Translations under genes and position numbers: made by a program
Notes under the pieces: model-generated
Seen by the model: only the letters and a program-made list of their open reading frames with translations
What the model was told of the DNA's origin: nothing
Database searches by the model: none
DNA from: Paenarthrobacter sp. GOM3
Lineage (GTDB): Bacteria > Actinomycetota > Actinomycetes > Actinomycetales > Micrococcaceae
NCBI RefSeq assembly: GCF_018215265.2
Contig: NZ_CP136562.1
Location: 2,232,001-2,296,000, forward strand
Reading direction: 5' to 3'
Length of the DNA stretch: 64,000 nucleotides
Shown: positions 1 to 10,212 of the stretch, piece by piece
How the letters are laid out: each line of letters opens with the position of its first letter
Numbering within the stretch: position 1 is the stretch's first letter

Positions 1-749
1 GCAGCGAGGAAGGCCGCCGTGTCCGCGGTATCTTCGTTGTCAGCGAGGGCTACGAGTGCCTGCTGTCCGCGGACTACTCGCAGATCGAGATGCGCATCAT
101 GGCGCATCTGTCCGGCGATGAAGCCCTCATCCAGGCTTACCGTGACGGCGAGGACCTGCACCGTTTCGTGGGCTCCCGGATCTTCAACGTTGAGCCGGCA
201 GACGTTACCAGCACCATGCGCTCCAAGGTCAAGGCGATGTCGTACGGCTTGGCGTATGGGCTGACGTCCTTTGGCCTTTCCAAGCAGTTGGAGATCTCCG
301 TCGATGAGGCGCGCACCCTCATGAAGGACTACTTCGACCGTTTCGGCGGTGTGCGGGACTACCTGCGCGGGGTCGTGGACCAGGCCCGCACGGATGGCTA
401 CACAGCCACCATCGAAGGCCGCCGGCGCTACCTGCCGGACCTGACCAGCACCAACCGGCAGGCGCGTGAGGCAGCAGAACGCATCGCGTTGAACTCTCCC
501 ATCCAGGGTTCGGCAGCGGACCTCATCAAGCGCGCCATGCTGGGCGTCTCAGCAGAGCTGGCCAGCCAGGGCCTGAAGTCCCGCTTGCTGCTGCAGGTCC
601 ACGACGAACTGGTCCTCGAGGTTGCACCCGGGGAACGCGAAGCAGTGGAGAAACTGGTCATCGAACAGATGGGCTCGGCGGCTGACCTCTCCGTCCCGCT
701 GGATGTTCAGATCGGCGTTGGCTCCAGCTGGTACGAGGCCGGACACTAG
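1..749 (+). CDS. polA: DNA polymerase I, C-terminal part (cut by window start)
   Basis: This is the 3' part of the family A DNA polymerase, which fills gaps in excision repair and replaces Okazaki primers. The reading frame is open from base 3, so the true start lies outside the window. Visible are polymerase motif A (DYSQIE, bases about 75-92), the O-helix motif B (RSKVKAMSYGLAYGL, around bases 220-265) and motif C with the catalytic Asp in QVHDELVLEV (around bases 595-625). These form the palm and fingers of the Klenow fragment. Nothing can be said about the 5'-3' or 3'-5' exonuclease domains. The gene ends before a perfect 14-bp hairpin at 774-812. It keeps company with uvrB, uvrA and uvrC further along the window, with which it acts in nucleotide excision repair. 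Confidence 0.97.
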   Translation, partial: SEEGRRVRGIFVVSEGYECLLSADYSQIEMRIMAHLSGDEALIQAYRDGEDLHRFVGSRIFNVEPADVTSTMRSKVKAMSYGLAYGLTSFGLSKQLEISVDEARTLMKDYFDRFGGVRDYLRGVVDQARTDGYTATIEGRRRYLPDLTSTNRQAREAAERIALNSPIQGSAADLIKRAMLGVSAELASQGLKSRLLLQVHDELVLEVAPGEREAVEKLVIEQMGSAADLSVPLDVQIGVGSSWYEAGH

Positions 750-773
750 CCCAAGCAAGCATTCAATGGATCG

Positions 774-812
774 CCGGAGGGCGCGCCGCCGAGATGGTGG
801 CGCGCCCTCCGG
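774..812 (+). terminator. Perfect 14-bp hairpin after polA
   Basis: CCGGAGGGCGCGCC at 774-787 pairs perfectly with 799-812 across an 11-base loop. There is no T run after it, so it would be a tailless terminator of the kind often proposed in high-GC actinobacteria. It lies 24 bp after the polA stop and just before the probable promoter of the next gene. Confidence 0.6.
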
Positions 813-820
813 GGTCTGGC

Positions 821-826
821 TAGGCT
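821..826 (+). promoter_or_regulatory. Putative -10 box of the Eis-like gene (leaderless type)
   Basis: TAGGCT is followed by 7 bases and the GTG start at 834, the spacing expected for a transcript that starts at the start codon. No convincing -35 box is seen. GGGAG at 828-832 sits only one base before the GTG, too close for a normal ribosome binding site. Confidence 0.4.
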
Positions 827-833
827 CGGGAGC

Positions 834-2147
834 GTGGCTGATCCCAATGAACCAAACCTTGAAAAATACTCCGTACAGCGCTTTCCTGCCGTAGGAAACC
901 CGGATGACGCCGGTTACGGCCGCTGCGCCACGTGGGTGCAGGCGGTCTCGCACGGCTTCCACCAGCAACGGCGCGACGACGAATACCTGGCCAAGACACT
1001 CGCGGCCTACCAAACAGACCAGCGGCAGCTGACCGGCGTTTATGTCAATGGCAGCGTGCCTGACCACTCGTTGGGTGCCGACGTTCCCGTGGCGACGTAC
1101 GCCACGATGCGGAAGACCTTGAACGTCGGCTTCGGCCGGCAACTTGAATCCAACCTGGTTACCGCCGTGACGGTCCGTGGCACCCACCGCCGGAACGGAA
1201 TTCTCCGCGGCATGATCACCGCCGACCTGGAGTCCGCCAAGGACGACGGCTTGGCGATGGCGGCCCTCACGGCTTCTGAAGGTTCCATCTATGGGCGCTT
1301 TGGCTTCGGGGTGGCTACTTTTGAACGCAGCATCAAGGTTGATGCCGGGCCACGTTTCCGGCTGAGGGGAGTACCGGAGGGCACCGTCGAGGTCGCCGAT
1401 CCTGCAGTCCTCCTGGACGTGGCACCCAAGGTGTTTGAACGGGTCCAACGGCTTTCGCCCGGTTCAATCGATCGGCAGGAGTATTACCGGCTGGTGGCGT
1501 CCGGCTCCATTGGCCACGACGGCAAGCCCGACACCAGTGTCCGCTGCGCCCTGCACTACGACCTTTCCGGAGCATTGGACGGGTACGTTTCGTACCGTTT
1601 CAAAGGGTGGGAGCACAAGCCCTACACCATGGAAATCGTTGACTTCGTAGCGGCGACCAACGCCGGATACCTTGTCCTCTGGCGGTTCCTGGGCAGCATC
1701 GACCTCATTGACGAGATCACGTGGGCCGAGGCTCCCGTGGACGACCCCCTGGCATGGGCCCTTGAAGATCCGAGGTGCATTGACGCTTCGGAAATCCGGG
1801 ACATGCTCTGGCTCCGGATCCTGGATACTCCGGTCGCCCTGCAGGCCCGCCGCTACGCCACGGCCGGACGGCTGGTACTGGACGTCGCGGATCCGTTGGG
1901 GCTGGCGGGCGGCACCTGGGTTTTGGAGTCCGACGGCGGTGCTGCCGCCGTCGTGCGGGAGGCTGCGGGCGAAACGCCCGACCTCAGCCTGGACGTGGCG
2001 GACCTCGCGTCCATCTACCTGGGCGCCGTGTCGCCGGTGACCCTGGCCGCCGCGGGGCGCATCAACGAGAAACGCCCAGGCGCCGCGCTGGAAGCCCAGC
2101 AGCTCTTCGCAGTTGAGCGATCCGCGCATTGCCTGACCCACTTCTAG
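834..2147 (+). CDS. Eis-type GNAT N-acetyltransferase
   Basis: A 437-residue protein of the Eis family (enhanced intracellular survival), in which two GNAT folds are followed by a sterol-carrier-like domain. Family members acetylate amines, including lysines and aminoglycosides, from acetyl-CoA. The acetyl-CoA loop is seen as VTVRGTHRRNGI (residues about 112-123). Tyr153 in SIYGRFGFG matches the general acid Tyr of mycobacterial Eis, and the protein ends in Phe437, whose free carboxylate serves as general base in characterised Eis. The C-terminal third (LVLDVADPLGLAGG onward) is the SCP-like domain. The start is a GTG, chosen because the protein reads sensibly from it and a -10-like TAGGCT lies 7 bp upstream. 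The physiological substrate here is unknown, and resistance to aminoglycosides cannot be inferred from sequence alone. Confidence 0.88.
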   Translation: MADPNEPNLEKYSVQRFPAVGNPDDAGYGRCATWVQAVSHGFHQQRRDDEYLAKTLAAYQTDQRQLTGVYVNGSVPDHSLGADVPVATYATMRKTLNVGFGRQLESNLVTAVTVRGTHRRNGILRGMITADLESAKDDGLAMAALTASEGSIYGRFGFGVATFERSIKVDAGPRFRLRGVPEGTVEVADPAVLLDVAPKVFERVQRLSPGSIDRQEYYRLVASGSIGHDGKPDTSVRCALHYDLSGALDGYVSYRFKGWEHKPYTMEIVDFVAATNAGYLVLWRFLGSIDLIDEITWAEAPVDDPLAWALEDPRCIDASEIRDMLWLRILDTPVALQARRYATAGRLVLDVADPLGLAGGTWVLESDGGAAAVVREAAGETPDLSLDVADLASIYLGAVSPVTLAAAGRINEKRPGAALEAQQLFAVERSAHCLTHF

Positions 2148-2200
2148 GGCATTGCCCGGAGCGACCATAATCACATAGCCACACAAAGATAGGGACATCC

Positions 2201-3148
2201 ATGGGGGATTCCAAGCGGCGGCCGTTGGCCCGCCGGCGATCAGTGCTGCTTGGAGTGGCGGGCTTAGCCTCAGCCGCCCTGGCAGCGTGCTCGGACAACG
2301 CAAGCGCACCCGGCCCCAATGCCGCCGGGATGGGACAGGGAACACGGCCGGCGTCGGGCCCCGCCACTCCGCCACCGTCCATCGCTGCCCGGTCCCGCGA
2401 ACAGGCCGCTGCCGCCCTGGCACCAGCGCCCAAGCCTCCGGCGGTGCCGGACAAGCAGCAGATCCTGGCGGAGTTCGGTGGACGCAGGCCCAAGGAATGG
2501 GGGCTCCACGTAACCGGGGTGGTGAACAACTCGCAGTCCCGGCACGTGGCCCTCACCTTTGATGCCTGCGGCGGACCAGGCGGGGCGGCGTGTGACCAGA
2601 AGCTGCTGGATACGCTGCGACGGCTCAACATACCCGCGACCCTCTTCATGAACAGCCGCTGGATCCATGCCAACCAGGGGCTTGCGGCTGAGCTGGCAGC
2701 AGACCCGTTGTTTGAGCTCGCCAACCACGGCACCGCGCACCTTCCCTTGTCCGTGAACGGCAAGGCCGCCTACGGAATTGCCGGAACTGCTACTGCCTCG
2801 GCGGCCTACGACGAACTCATGGGCAACCAGGAAGTCATGCATGAACTGAGCGGGAAAACGCCTGGCTTCTTCCGGCCCGGGACGGCCTACTACGACGACG
2901 TAGCCGCTGCCATGACACACCGGGTTGGCCTGCTGCCCGTCAACTTCTCGGTGAACGGCGACGGCGGAGCCACCTATCCGGCAGCGACCGTCGCCGCCGA
3001 AGTGGGCCGGGTAGCGCCCGGAGACATCGTCATTTCGCACTTCAACAGGCCGGCCGCGGGGACGGCGGAAGGGTATGCACGCGTCCTCCCGCGGCTGCTG
3101 GACAAGGGCATGGAGTTTGGGCGGCTCAGCGACGTACTCACCGCGTAG
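2201..3148 (+). CDS. NodB-like polysaccharide deacetylase family lipoprotein
   Basis: A 315-residue exported protein. The N-terminus has an Arg-rich n-region (KRRPLARRRS), a hydrophobic stretch and a lipobox LAAC with Cys30, so it is probably a lipid-anchored surface protein; the RRRS could also engage Tat. A low-complexity Pro/Ala linker (about 36-88) follows, then a carbohydrate esterase 4/NodB-like fold. Motif 1 is TFDACG (119-124) in place of the usual TFDDG: the catalytic base Asp121 is kept and the second, metal-binding Asp is Ala. Motif 2 is HGTAH (176-180) and motif 3 is FFRPGTAYYDD. The substrate would be a cell-wall or exopolysaccharide N-acetyl sugar if the protein is active. It stands between eis and rpsA with no operon partner. 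Confidence 0.82.
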   Translation: MGDSKRRPLARRRSVLLGVAGLASAALAACSDNASAPGPNAAGMGQGTRPASGPATPPPSIAARSREQAAAALAPAPKPPAVPDKQQILAEFGGRRPKEWGLHVTGVVNNSQSRHVALTFDACGGPGGAACDQKLLDTLRRLNIPATLFMNSRWIHANQGLAAELAADPLFELANHGTAHLPLSVNGKAAYGIAGTATASAAYDELMGNQEVMHELSGKTPGFFRPGTAYYDDVAAAMTHRVGLLPVNFSVNGDGGATYPAATVAAEVGRVAPGDIVISHFNRPAAGTAEGYARVLPRLLDKGMEFGRLSDVLTA

Positions 3149-3156
3149 GACTCCTT

Positions 3157-3186
3157 TTGACCCTGCTTTGCCAATGCGACTAGAAT
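3157..3186 (+). promoter_or_regulatory. Promoter of rpsA
   Basis: TTGACC (3157-3162) and TAGAAT (3181-3186) are separated by 18 bp, the best sigma-70-type match in the window. It predicts a leader of about 140 nt before the rpsA start, long enough for feedback control by S1, although no specific structure was identified. Confidence 0.75.
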
Positions 3187-3332
3187 AAACGGGCGTGTAC
3201 TACGTGCATGCATCCATTTTGTATTAATCCACAAATCAGGATGACCCGGTAATTTGCCGTGTTCTGCCGTCCGGACCCGGGCGGCAGAGGTTTGCCTGAC
3301 CGACTAACTATCCACAACGGAGCCCCTACTAC

Positions 3333-4808
3333 ATGACCATCACCTCCACCGAGAAGCCCGGTACCCCCGTAGTCGCCATTAACGACATCGGTACCGCTGA
3401 GGACTTCCTCGCAGCTGTCGACGCCACCATCAAGTACTTCAACGACGGTGACCTCGTCGAAGGTACCGTCGTCAAGGTCGACCGCGACGAAGTTCTGCTC
3501 GACATCGGTTACAAGACCGAAGGTGTCATCCCTTCCCGCGAGCTTTCCATCAAGCACGATGTTGACCCCGGTGACGTTGTCGCCGTTGGCGATCAGGTCG
3601 AAGCTTTGGTTCTCACCAAGGAAGACAAAGAAGGCCGTCTGATCCTCTCCAAGAAGCGTGCTCAGTACGAGCGTGCCTGGGGCGACATCGAGAAGGTCAA
3701 GGAAGAAGACGGTGTCGTTACCGGTACCGTCATCGAGGTTGTCAAGGGTGGCCTCATCCTGGACATCGGCCTGCGCGGCTTCCTGCCCGCATCCCTCGTC
3801 GAGATGCGTCGTGTCCGCGACCTGGCTCCGTACATCGGTCAGCAGATCGAAGCCAAGATCATCGAGCTGGACAAGAACCGCAACAACGTTGTTCTGTCCC
3901 GCCGTGCATGGCTCGAGCAGACCCAGTCCGAGGTTCGCTCCACGTTCCTCAACAAGCTGGAAAAGGGCCAGGTTCGTCCGGGCGTTGTTTCCTCCATCGT
4001 CAACTTCGGTGCATTCGTGGACCTGGGCGGCGTAGACGGCCTCGTTCACGTTTCCGAGCTGTCCTGGAAGCACATCGACCACCCCTCCGAGGTTGTCGAG
4101 GTTGGCCAGGAAGTCACCGTCGAGGTCCTCGAAGTGGACCTGGACCGCGAGCGTGTCTCCCTGTCGCTCAAGGCTACGCAGGAAGATCCGTGGCAGACCT
4201 TCGCCCGCACCCACGCCCTCGGCCAGGTTGTTCCGGGTAAGGTCACCAAGCTGGTTCCGTTCGGTGCGTTCGTTCGCGTCGAAGACGGCATCGAAGGCCT
4301 CGTGCACATCTCCGAACTGGCTGTCCGCCACGTGGAGCTCGCCGAGCAGGTTGTCTCCGTTGGCGACGAACTGTTCGTCAAGGTCATCGACATCGACCTC
4401 GAGCGTCGCCGTATCTCCCTCTCCCTCAAGCAGGCTAACGAGGGCGTTGACGCCGACAGCACCGAGTTCGATCCCGCTCTGTACGGCATGGCCGCTGAGT
4501 ACGACGAAGAGGGCAACTACAAGTACCCTGAGGGCTTCGACCCCGAGTCGAACGAATGGCTCGAAGGCTACGAGAACCAGCGCGCCGCTTGGGAGCAGCA
4601 GTACGCTGACGCCCAGACCCGCTGGGAAGCCCACAAGAAGCAGGTTGCCCAGCACGCTGCCGACGACGCTGCTGCTGCAACGTCCGGTGAGAGCGATTCC
4701 GGCACCACCAGCTACTCCTCGGAGCCGGCTGCTGCTGAGTCCAACGCCGGTACCCTGGCGTCCGACGAAGCACTCGCCGCTCTGCGCGAGAAGCTCACCG
4801 GCAACTAA
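3333..4808 (+). CDS. rpsA: 30S ribosomal protein S1
   Basis: A 491-residue S1 protein that binds mRNA on the small subunit and helps start translation. Four S1 RNA-binding domains follow each other from about residue 35 to 365 (for example GDLVEGTVVKVDRDEVLLDIGYK, GQVRPGVVSSIVNFGAFVDL and VPGKVTKLVPFGAFVRVEDG), as is usual in actinobacteria, against six in Escherichia coli. The tail of about 125 residues is acidic and rich in Glu, Ala and Ser, with no fold that I recognise. GGAG at 3319-3322 precedes the ATG by about 10 bases. Codon use is strongly biased to C-ending codons, as in a highly expressed gene. A strong promoter precedes it and a hairpin terminator follows. Confidence 0.97.
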   Translation: MTITSTEKPGTPVVAINDIGTAEDFLAAVDATIKYFNDGDLVEGTVVKVDRDEVLLDIGYKTEGVIPSRELSIKHDVDPGDVVAVGDQVEALVLTKEDKEGRLILSKKRAQYERAWGDIEKVKEEDGVVTGTVIEVVKGGLILDIGLRGFLPASLVEMRRVRDLAPYIGQQIEAKIIELDKNRNNVVLSRRAWLEQTQSEVRSTFLNKLEKGQVRPGVVSSIVNFGAFVDLGGVDGLVHVSELSWKHIDHPSEVVEVGQEVTVEVLEVDLDRERVSLSLKATQEDPWQTFARTHALGQVVPGKVTKLVPFGAFVRVEDGIEGLVHISELAVRHVELAEQVVSVGDELFVKVIDIDLERRRISLSLKQANEGVDADSTEFDPALYGMAAEYDEEGNYKYPEGFDPESNEWLEGYENQRAAWEQQYADAQTRWEAHKKQVAQHAADDAAAATSGESDSGTTSYSSEPAAAESNAGTLASDEALAALREKLTGN

Positions 4809-4845
4809 TTCCGCCTCCCTCACGGGATGTGCTGAATAGCCAAAG

Positions 4846-4877
4846 AAGGACCCCTGCCTCCGGGCAGGGGTCCTTTT
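4846..4877 (+). terminator. Rho-independent terminator of rpsA
   Basis: AAGGACCCCTGCC pairs with GGCAGGGGTCCTT around a short loop and is followed by TTTT. The stem also reads AAGG...CCTT on the other strand, so it may stop the convergent IMPACT gene transcript too. Confidence 0.88.
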
Positions 4878-4910
4878 GCGTTGTTCGGATCGGAACCGGG
4901 CGCGGGCTTC

Positions 4911-5600
4911 TCAGCGCGGAATGTCGATCCATTCGGTTCCCTCAGGCCGCAATTCAATGGTCCCCGCTGTCAGCGACGCCAACCTGCCCTTGGCCGCGGC
5001 AAACTCAGCGGGGTTGTCAGCGAGTGCCAGCCGCAGAATGGTGTGCTTGGCCTCGTAACCGGTTTCAGCCATGACGTACCCCGCGCCCCGGAGCTCATTC
5101 TCGAGGCGTCCGGCTTCGGCGTGCGGAACCTCCAGCGCACAGAGGCGCAGGCGCCGGCGGAGCACCATGGGAGCGGCTTCCAAGGCTGACGAGACGGACT
5201 CCGAATAGGCACGCACCAGCCCTCCCGCACCCAGCAGGATCCCACCGAAATAGCGCACGACGACGACGCTTACGTCGCTCAGGTCGGTCACCTGGGGCGC
5301 TGTCTCGCGTTTGATGAGGGCTTCCAGCATGGGAATGCCGGCGGTTCCCGAGGGCTCACCGTCATCACTGGAGCGCTGGACCATGCGATCCGGTCCGATG
5401 ACGAACGCCGAGCAATGGTGGCGTGCGTCGTGGAATTCCCGTCGTAAGTCCGATACCAGCGAACGGGCGGTCTCCTCGTCGGGCGAACGCCGTAGGACGG
5501 TGATGAACCGGGACCGCCGGATCTCCAGTTCGTGGCGGACATCGGGCCCCGCGGCGAGCGTTGTGTACGTTGTTGCGCGACTGTCGTCCTCAATTTCCAC
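4911..5600 (-). CDS. YigZ/IMPACT family protein
   Basis: A 229-residue protein of the UPF0029 (IMPACT/YigZ) family. Residues about 20-130 form the conserved N-terminal domain, with the stretch DDGEPSGTAGIPMLEAL and VVRYFGGILLGAGGLVRAYS typical of the family. The rest matches the ferredoxin-like C-terminal domain (DUF1949). Eukaryotic IMPACT modulates Gcn2; the bacterial role is not settled, though a link to translation or RNA binding has been proposed. The start is a GTG preceded by TAGACT and 6 bp, suggesting a leaderless transcript. It diverges from coaE with overlapping -10 boxes and converges on rpsA. Confidence 0.9.
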   Translation of the reverse strand: MEIEDDSRATTYTTLAAGPDVRHELEIRRSRFITVLRRSPDEETARSLVSDLRREFHDARHHCSAFVIGPDRMVQRSSDDGEPSGTAGIPMLEALIKRETAPQVTDLSDVSVVVVRYFGGILLGAGGLVRAYSESVSSALEAAPMVLRRRLRLCALEVPHAEAGRLENELRGAGYVMAETGYEAKHTILRLALADNPAEFAAAKGRLASLTAGTIELRPEGTEWIDIPR

Positions 5601-5606
5601 CGCTTC

Positions 5607-5616
5607 AGTCTAGTGT
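5607..5616. promoter_or_regulatory. Overlapping divergent -10 boxes for the IMPACT gene and coaE
   Basis: On the minus strand TAGACT (5612 to 5607) is followed by 6 bases and the GTG at 5600. On the plus strand TAGTGT (5611-5616) is followed by 6 bases and the GTG at 5623. The two hexamers share the TA at 5611-5612, so RNA polymerase could occupy only one direction at a time. Confidence 0.5.
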
Positions 5617-5622
5617 TGAGTG

Positions 5623-6861
5623 GTGTTGAAGATTGGGCTGACGGGCGGCATCGCCTCGGGAAAATCGCTGGTTGCATCAAGGCTGCAGGAATTGGGCGCT
5701 GTCCTTGTCGACTCTGATGCCCTCGCACGGCAGGTGGTGGAACCTGGCACTCCCGGCTTGGAACGGGTGGTGGAAGCATTCGGCCAGGGGATCCTCGACC
5801 AGGACGGCAGGCTGGACCGGCCTCAGCTTGGCTCCATAGTGTTCCGGGACGTCGGGCAGCGGGAAGTGCTCAATGGCATCATCCATCCGTTGGTCCGTGA
5901 GGCAGCCGCGGCAATTGTCGCCGCGCCACGCGCCGGTGACATTGTGGTGCAAGACATTCCGCTGCTGGTTGAGACAGGGCAGGGCAGCAACTTCCACCTG
6001 GTATTGGTGGTTGATGCGCCGGATGACGTCCGCTTGCAGCGCATGGTGGAGTTCCGCGGAATGACGCCGGAAGACGCCCGCTCCCGCATGGCGGCACAGG
6101 CCACGCGCCAAGCGCGCAATGCTGCCGCTGACGTGTTGCTTTCCAACGCAGGCACGCGGGAGGAACTCCTGGCCCAGGTCGATGCCCTCTGGGAGCAACG
6201 GTTGGTGCCGTTCGCGGAGAACCTTCGACGTGGCGTGCGGGCCTCCAGGCCAGGCGCGGCTGTCATGATCCCGGCCGACGCCACCTGGAGCGCACAGGCC
6301 GAGCGGCTCGCGGCCCACATTGCGGCGTCCGCACCGGGGGAGATCATCGCGGTGGACCACATAGGTTCGACGTCGGTGCCCGGCTTGGCCGCCAAAGACG
6401 TCATCGATCTCCAACTTGCCGTGACCGACCTGAAGACGGCGGACCGGATTGCGCCATCGCTCACCGCCGCAGGCTATCCGGCCGTGCCACATGCCAACGC
6501 GGACACGCCAAAATCCACCGATCCGGATCCACGGCAGTGGGAGAAGAGATTCCACGCCAACGCGGACCCTGGCCGCCCAGTGAACCTGCACGTGCGGGTG
6601 GCAGGATCTCCCGGGTGGCGTTACGCCCTGCAGTTCCGTGACTGGTTGCGGGCCGAACCATCGGCACTGGCCCTGTACGAGGCGCACAAACGGGAACTGG
6701 CAGCCAAGTACGCTGAAGACCACGGCACCGCAGCCTACGCGGATGCCAAGGAGCCTTGGTTCACCGATGTCGCCTGGCCGCTCATGAATGAGTGGGCAGA
6801 CCGCACGGGCTGGCAGCCGCCGTCGTATTCGTCTTCCGCTGATGGCAAACGCGGACAGTAG
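5623..6861 (+). CDS. coaE: Dephospho-CoA kinase fused to a GrpB/UPF0157 domain
   Basis: The last enzyme of coenzyme A synthesis, which phosphorylates the ribose 3'-OH of dephospho-CoA with ATP. The P-loop GGIASGKS begins at about residue 8, and DSDALARQVV and QDIPLLVETG are CoaE landmarks. CoaE alone is about 200 residues. Here about 210 further residues follow without a break, starting near VMIPADATWSAQAERLAAHI, with GEIIAVDHIGSTSVPGLAAKDVIDLQL, the mark of the GrpB family, a nucleotidyltransferase-like fold. This fusion is known in mycobacteria and other actinobacteria. I chose GTG 5623 because TAGTGT lies exactly 6 bp before it; GTG 5620 would add one residue. uvrB follows 29 bp downstream. 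Confidence 0.93.
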   Translation: MLKIGLTGGIASGKSLVASRLQELGAVLVDSDALARQVVEPGTPGLERVVEAFGQGILDQDGRLDRPQLGSIVFRDVGQREVLNGIIHPLVREAAAAIVAAPRAGDIVVQDIPLLVETGQGSNFHLVLVVDAPDDVRLQRMVEFRGMTPEDARSRMAAQATRQARNAAADVLLSNAGTREELLAQVDALWEQRLVPFAENLRRGVRASRPGAAVMIPADATWSAQAERLAAHIAASAPGEIIAVDHIGSTSVPGLAAKDVIDLQLAVTDLKTADRIAPSLTAAGYPAVPHANADTPKSTDPDPRQWEKRFHANADPGRPVNLHVRVAGSPGWRYALQFRDWLRAEPSALALYEAHKRELAAKYAEDHGTAAYADAKEPWFTDVAWPLMNEWADRTGWQPPSYSSSADGKRGQ

Positions 6862-6878
6862 GTGTCCTGGGGCGGGGG

Positions 6879-6884
6879 TAGATT
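6879..6884 (+). promoter_or_regulatory. Putative -10 box of uvrB (leaderless type)
   Basis: TAGATT, then 6 bases, then the ATG at 6891. No Shine-Dalgarno sequence lies between them. It falls inside the short gap after coaE, so uvrB may have its own promoter in addition to read-through. Confidence 0.5.
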
Positions 6885-6890
6885 TGATTC

Positions 6891-8990
<2,100 letters not shown>

Positions 8991-8996
8991 GGTAAG

Positions 8997-9140
8997 GTTG
9001 GAGGCACGTAGGGGAGTATCCCAAGCGCTAAGTCCGTCAGCACGCAAGGCATGGTTGCCTCGCCGGGCCTAGCGGGTCGCCATGTCAGAGCATTGAGTCT
9101 CCAGGCGGCCGGAGAGACTTACACCGCTTTCACGTACCCT
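8997..9140 (+). ncRNA. yybP-ykoY manganese riboswitch upstream of terC
   Basis: The 165-base gap before the TerC gene holds the two conserved loops of the yybP-ykoY aptamer: GTAGGGGAGTA (9008-9018) and CCGGAGAGACTTACACCG (9109-9126), with CCGTCAGCACG and a G/C-rich stem between them. In established examples these two loops meet to bind Mn2+, and the element often precedes TerC-family or P-type ATPase genes, raising expression when Mn is high. An AAAGG ribosome binding site follows at 9144-9148. No intrinsic terminator is obvious, so control is more likely at translation or by Rho. I infer the boundaries by eye. Confidence 0.85.
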
Positions 9141-9155
9141 GCGAAAGGCCCTTAA

Positions 9156-10184
9156 ATGGAGCTCCCTGTCTGGTTCGAGGTCGGCTCGTTCGTCGTCCTC
9201 GGAATTATTCTGCTGATTGACCTCCTGCTGGTCGTCAAGCGCCCCCACGAACCCTCAATGAAGGAAGCCGGCCTCTGGGTCGCTTTCTATGTGGCTTTGG
9301 CCATGGTGTTCGCCGGAGCAATGTTCTACTTCACCGGTCCGGAGTACGGCAGCCAGTTCGTCGCGGGTTGGGTTACCGAGTACAGCCTGAGCATCGACAA
9401 CCTGTTTGTCTTCATCATCATCATGGCCCGGTTCGCGGTGCCCCGTAAGTACCAGCAGGAAGTGCTGATGGTGGGTATCATCATCGCGCTGGTCCTTCGC
9501 GGAATCTTCATTGCCCTCGGTGCCGTCGTTATCGAGCAGTTCAGCTGGGTCTTCTACATCTTTGGCGCGTTCCTGCTCTGGACCGCCTGGAAGCAGGCCA
9601 AGGACTCCGGTGAAGACGAGGAAGAAGGCGCCGAGAACCCGCTTATTGCGCGTCTGCGCAAGGTCCTGCCCATGTCCGAGAAGTTCGACGGCGGCAAGTT
9701 GCGGACCACTGTTAACGGCAAGAAGGTCTTCACCCCCATGCTGATCGTCTTCGTGACCATCGGCCTGACAGACCTCCTGTTTGCTGTCGACTCCATCCCG
9801 GCGATCTTCGGGCTCACCCAGAGCGCCTTCATCGTGTTTACCGCAAACATCTTCGCGTTGATGGGCCTGCGTCAGCTGTACTTCCTGCTCGGCGGCCTGA
9901 TGACGCGGCTGGTCTACCTGAAGCACGCACTTTCAGTGATCCTGGCGTTCATTGGCGTGAAGCTGGTCCTCCACGCCATGCACGTCAACGAACTTCCCTT
10001 CATCAACGGCGGCCACCACATCGAGTGGGCTCCGGAGATCCCCACCTACGTATCGCTCGCGGTCATCGTCGGAACCATCATTGTGGCCGTCGTCGCCAGC
10101 CTCCTGAGCCCGGCAGCACGCAAGGCGCAGCTGGATGCCAGGCTGGAAGAGGACGCACGAAAGAGCCTGAGCGAAGCCGAGTAA
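9156..10184 (+). CDS. TerC/Alx family integral membrane protein, probable Mn2+ exporter
   Basis: A 342-residue polytopic membrane protein of the TerC family, with about nine hydrophobic segments. Conserved acidic motifs sit in membrane helices: YSLSIDNLFVFIII (around 75-90) and DLLFAVDSIPAIFGLTQ (around 205-221). A charged cytoplasmic loop (KDSGEDEEEGAENPLIARLRK) separates the halves. Family members Alx, YceF and YkoY have been tied to manganese efflux and to metalation of secreted proteins; the older tellurite-resistance name rests on the ter operon. The riboswitch directly upstream argues strongly for a Mn role here. ATG 9156 follows AAAGG at 9144-9148. Confidence 0.93.
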   Translation: MELPVWFEVGSFVVLGIILLIDLLLVVKRPHEPSMKEAGLWVAFYVALAMVFAGAMFYFTGPEYGSQFVAGWVTEYSLSIDNLFVFIIIMARFAVPRKYQQEVLMVGIIIALVLRGIFIALGAVVIEQFSWVFYIFGAFLLWTAWKQAKDSGEDEEEGAENPLIARLRKVLPMSEKFDGGKLRTTVNGKKVFTPMLIVFVTIGLTDLLFAVDSIPAIFGLTQSAFIVFTANIFALMGLRQLYFLLGGLMTRLVYLKHALSVILAFIGVKLVLHAMHVNELPFINGGHHIEWAPEIPTYVSLAVIVGTIIVAVVASLLSPAARKAQLDARLEEDARKSLSEAE

Positions 10185-10200
10185 CCGGCTTGGATCGTTG

Positions 10201-10206
10201 TAGTCT
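10201..10206 (+). promoter_or_regulatory. Putative -10 box of the MFS gene (leaderless type)
   Basis: TAGTCT, then 6 bases, then GTG at 10213. No Shine-Dalgarno sequence is seen. Confidence 0.45.
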
Positions 10207-10212
10207 CATGAA

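Noticed and set aside
3180..4823. A 547-codon minus-strand open frame across rpsA
   Set aside because: Antisense of rpsA with the same cause; it would cross the rpsA promoter and terminator.
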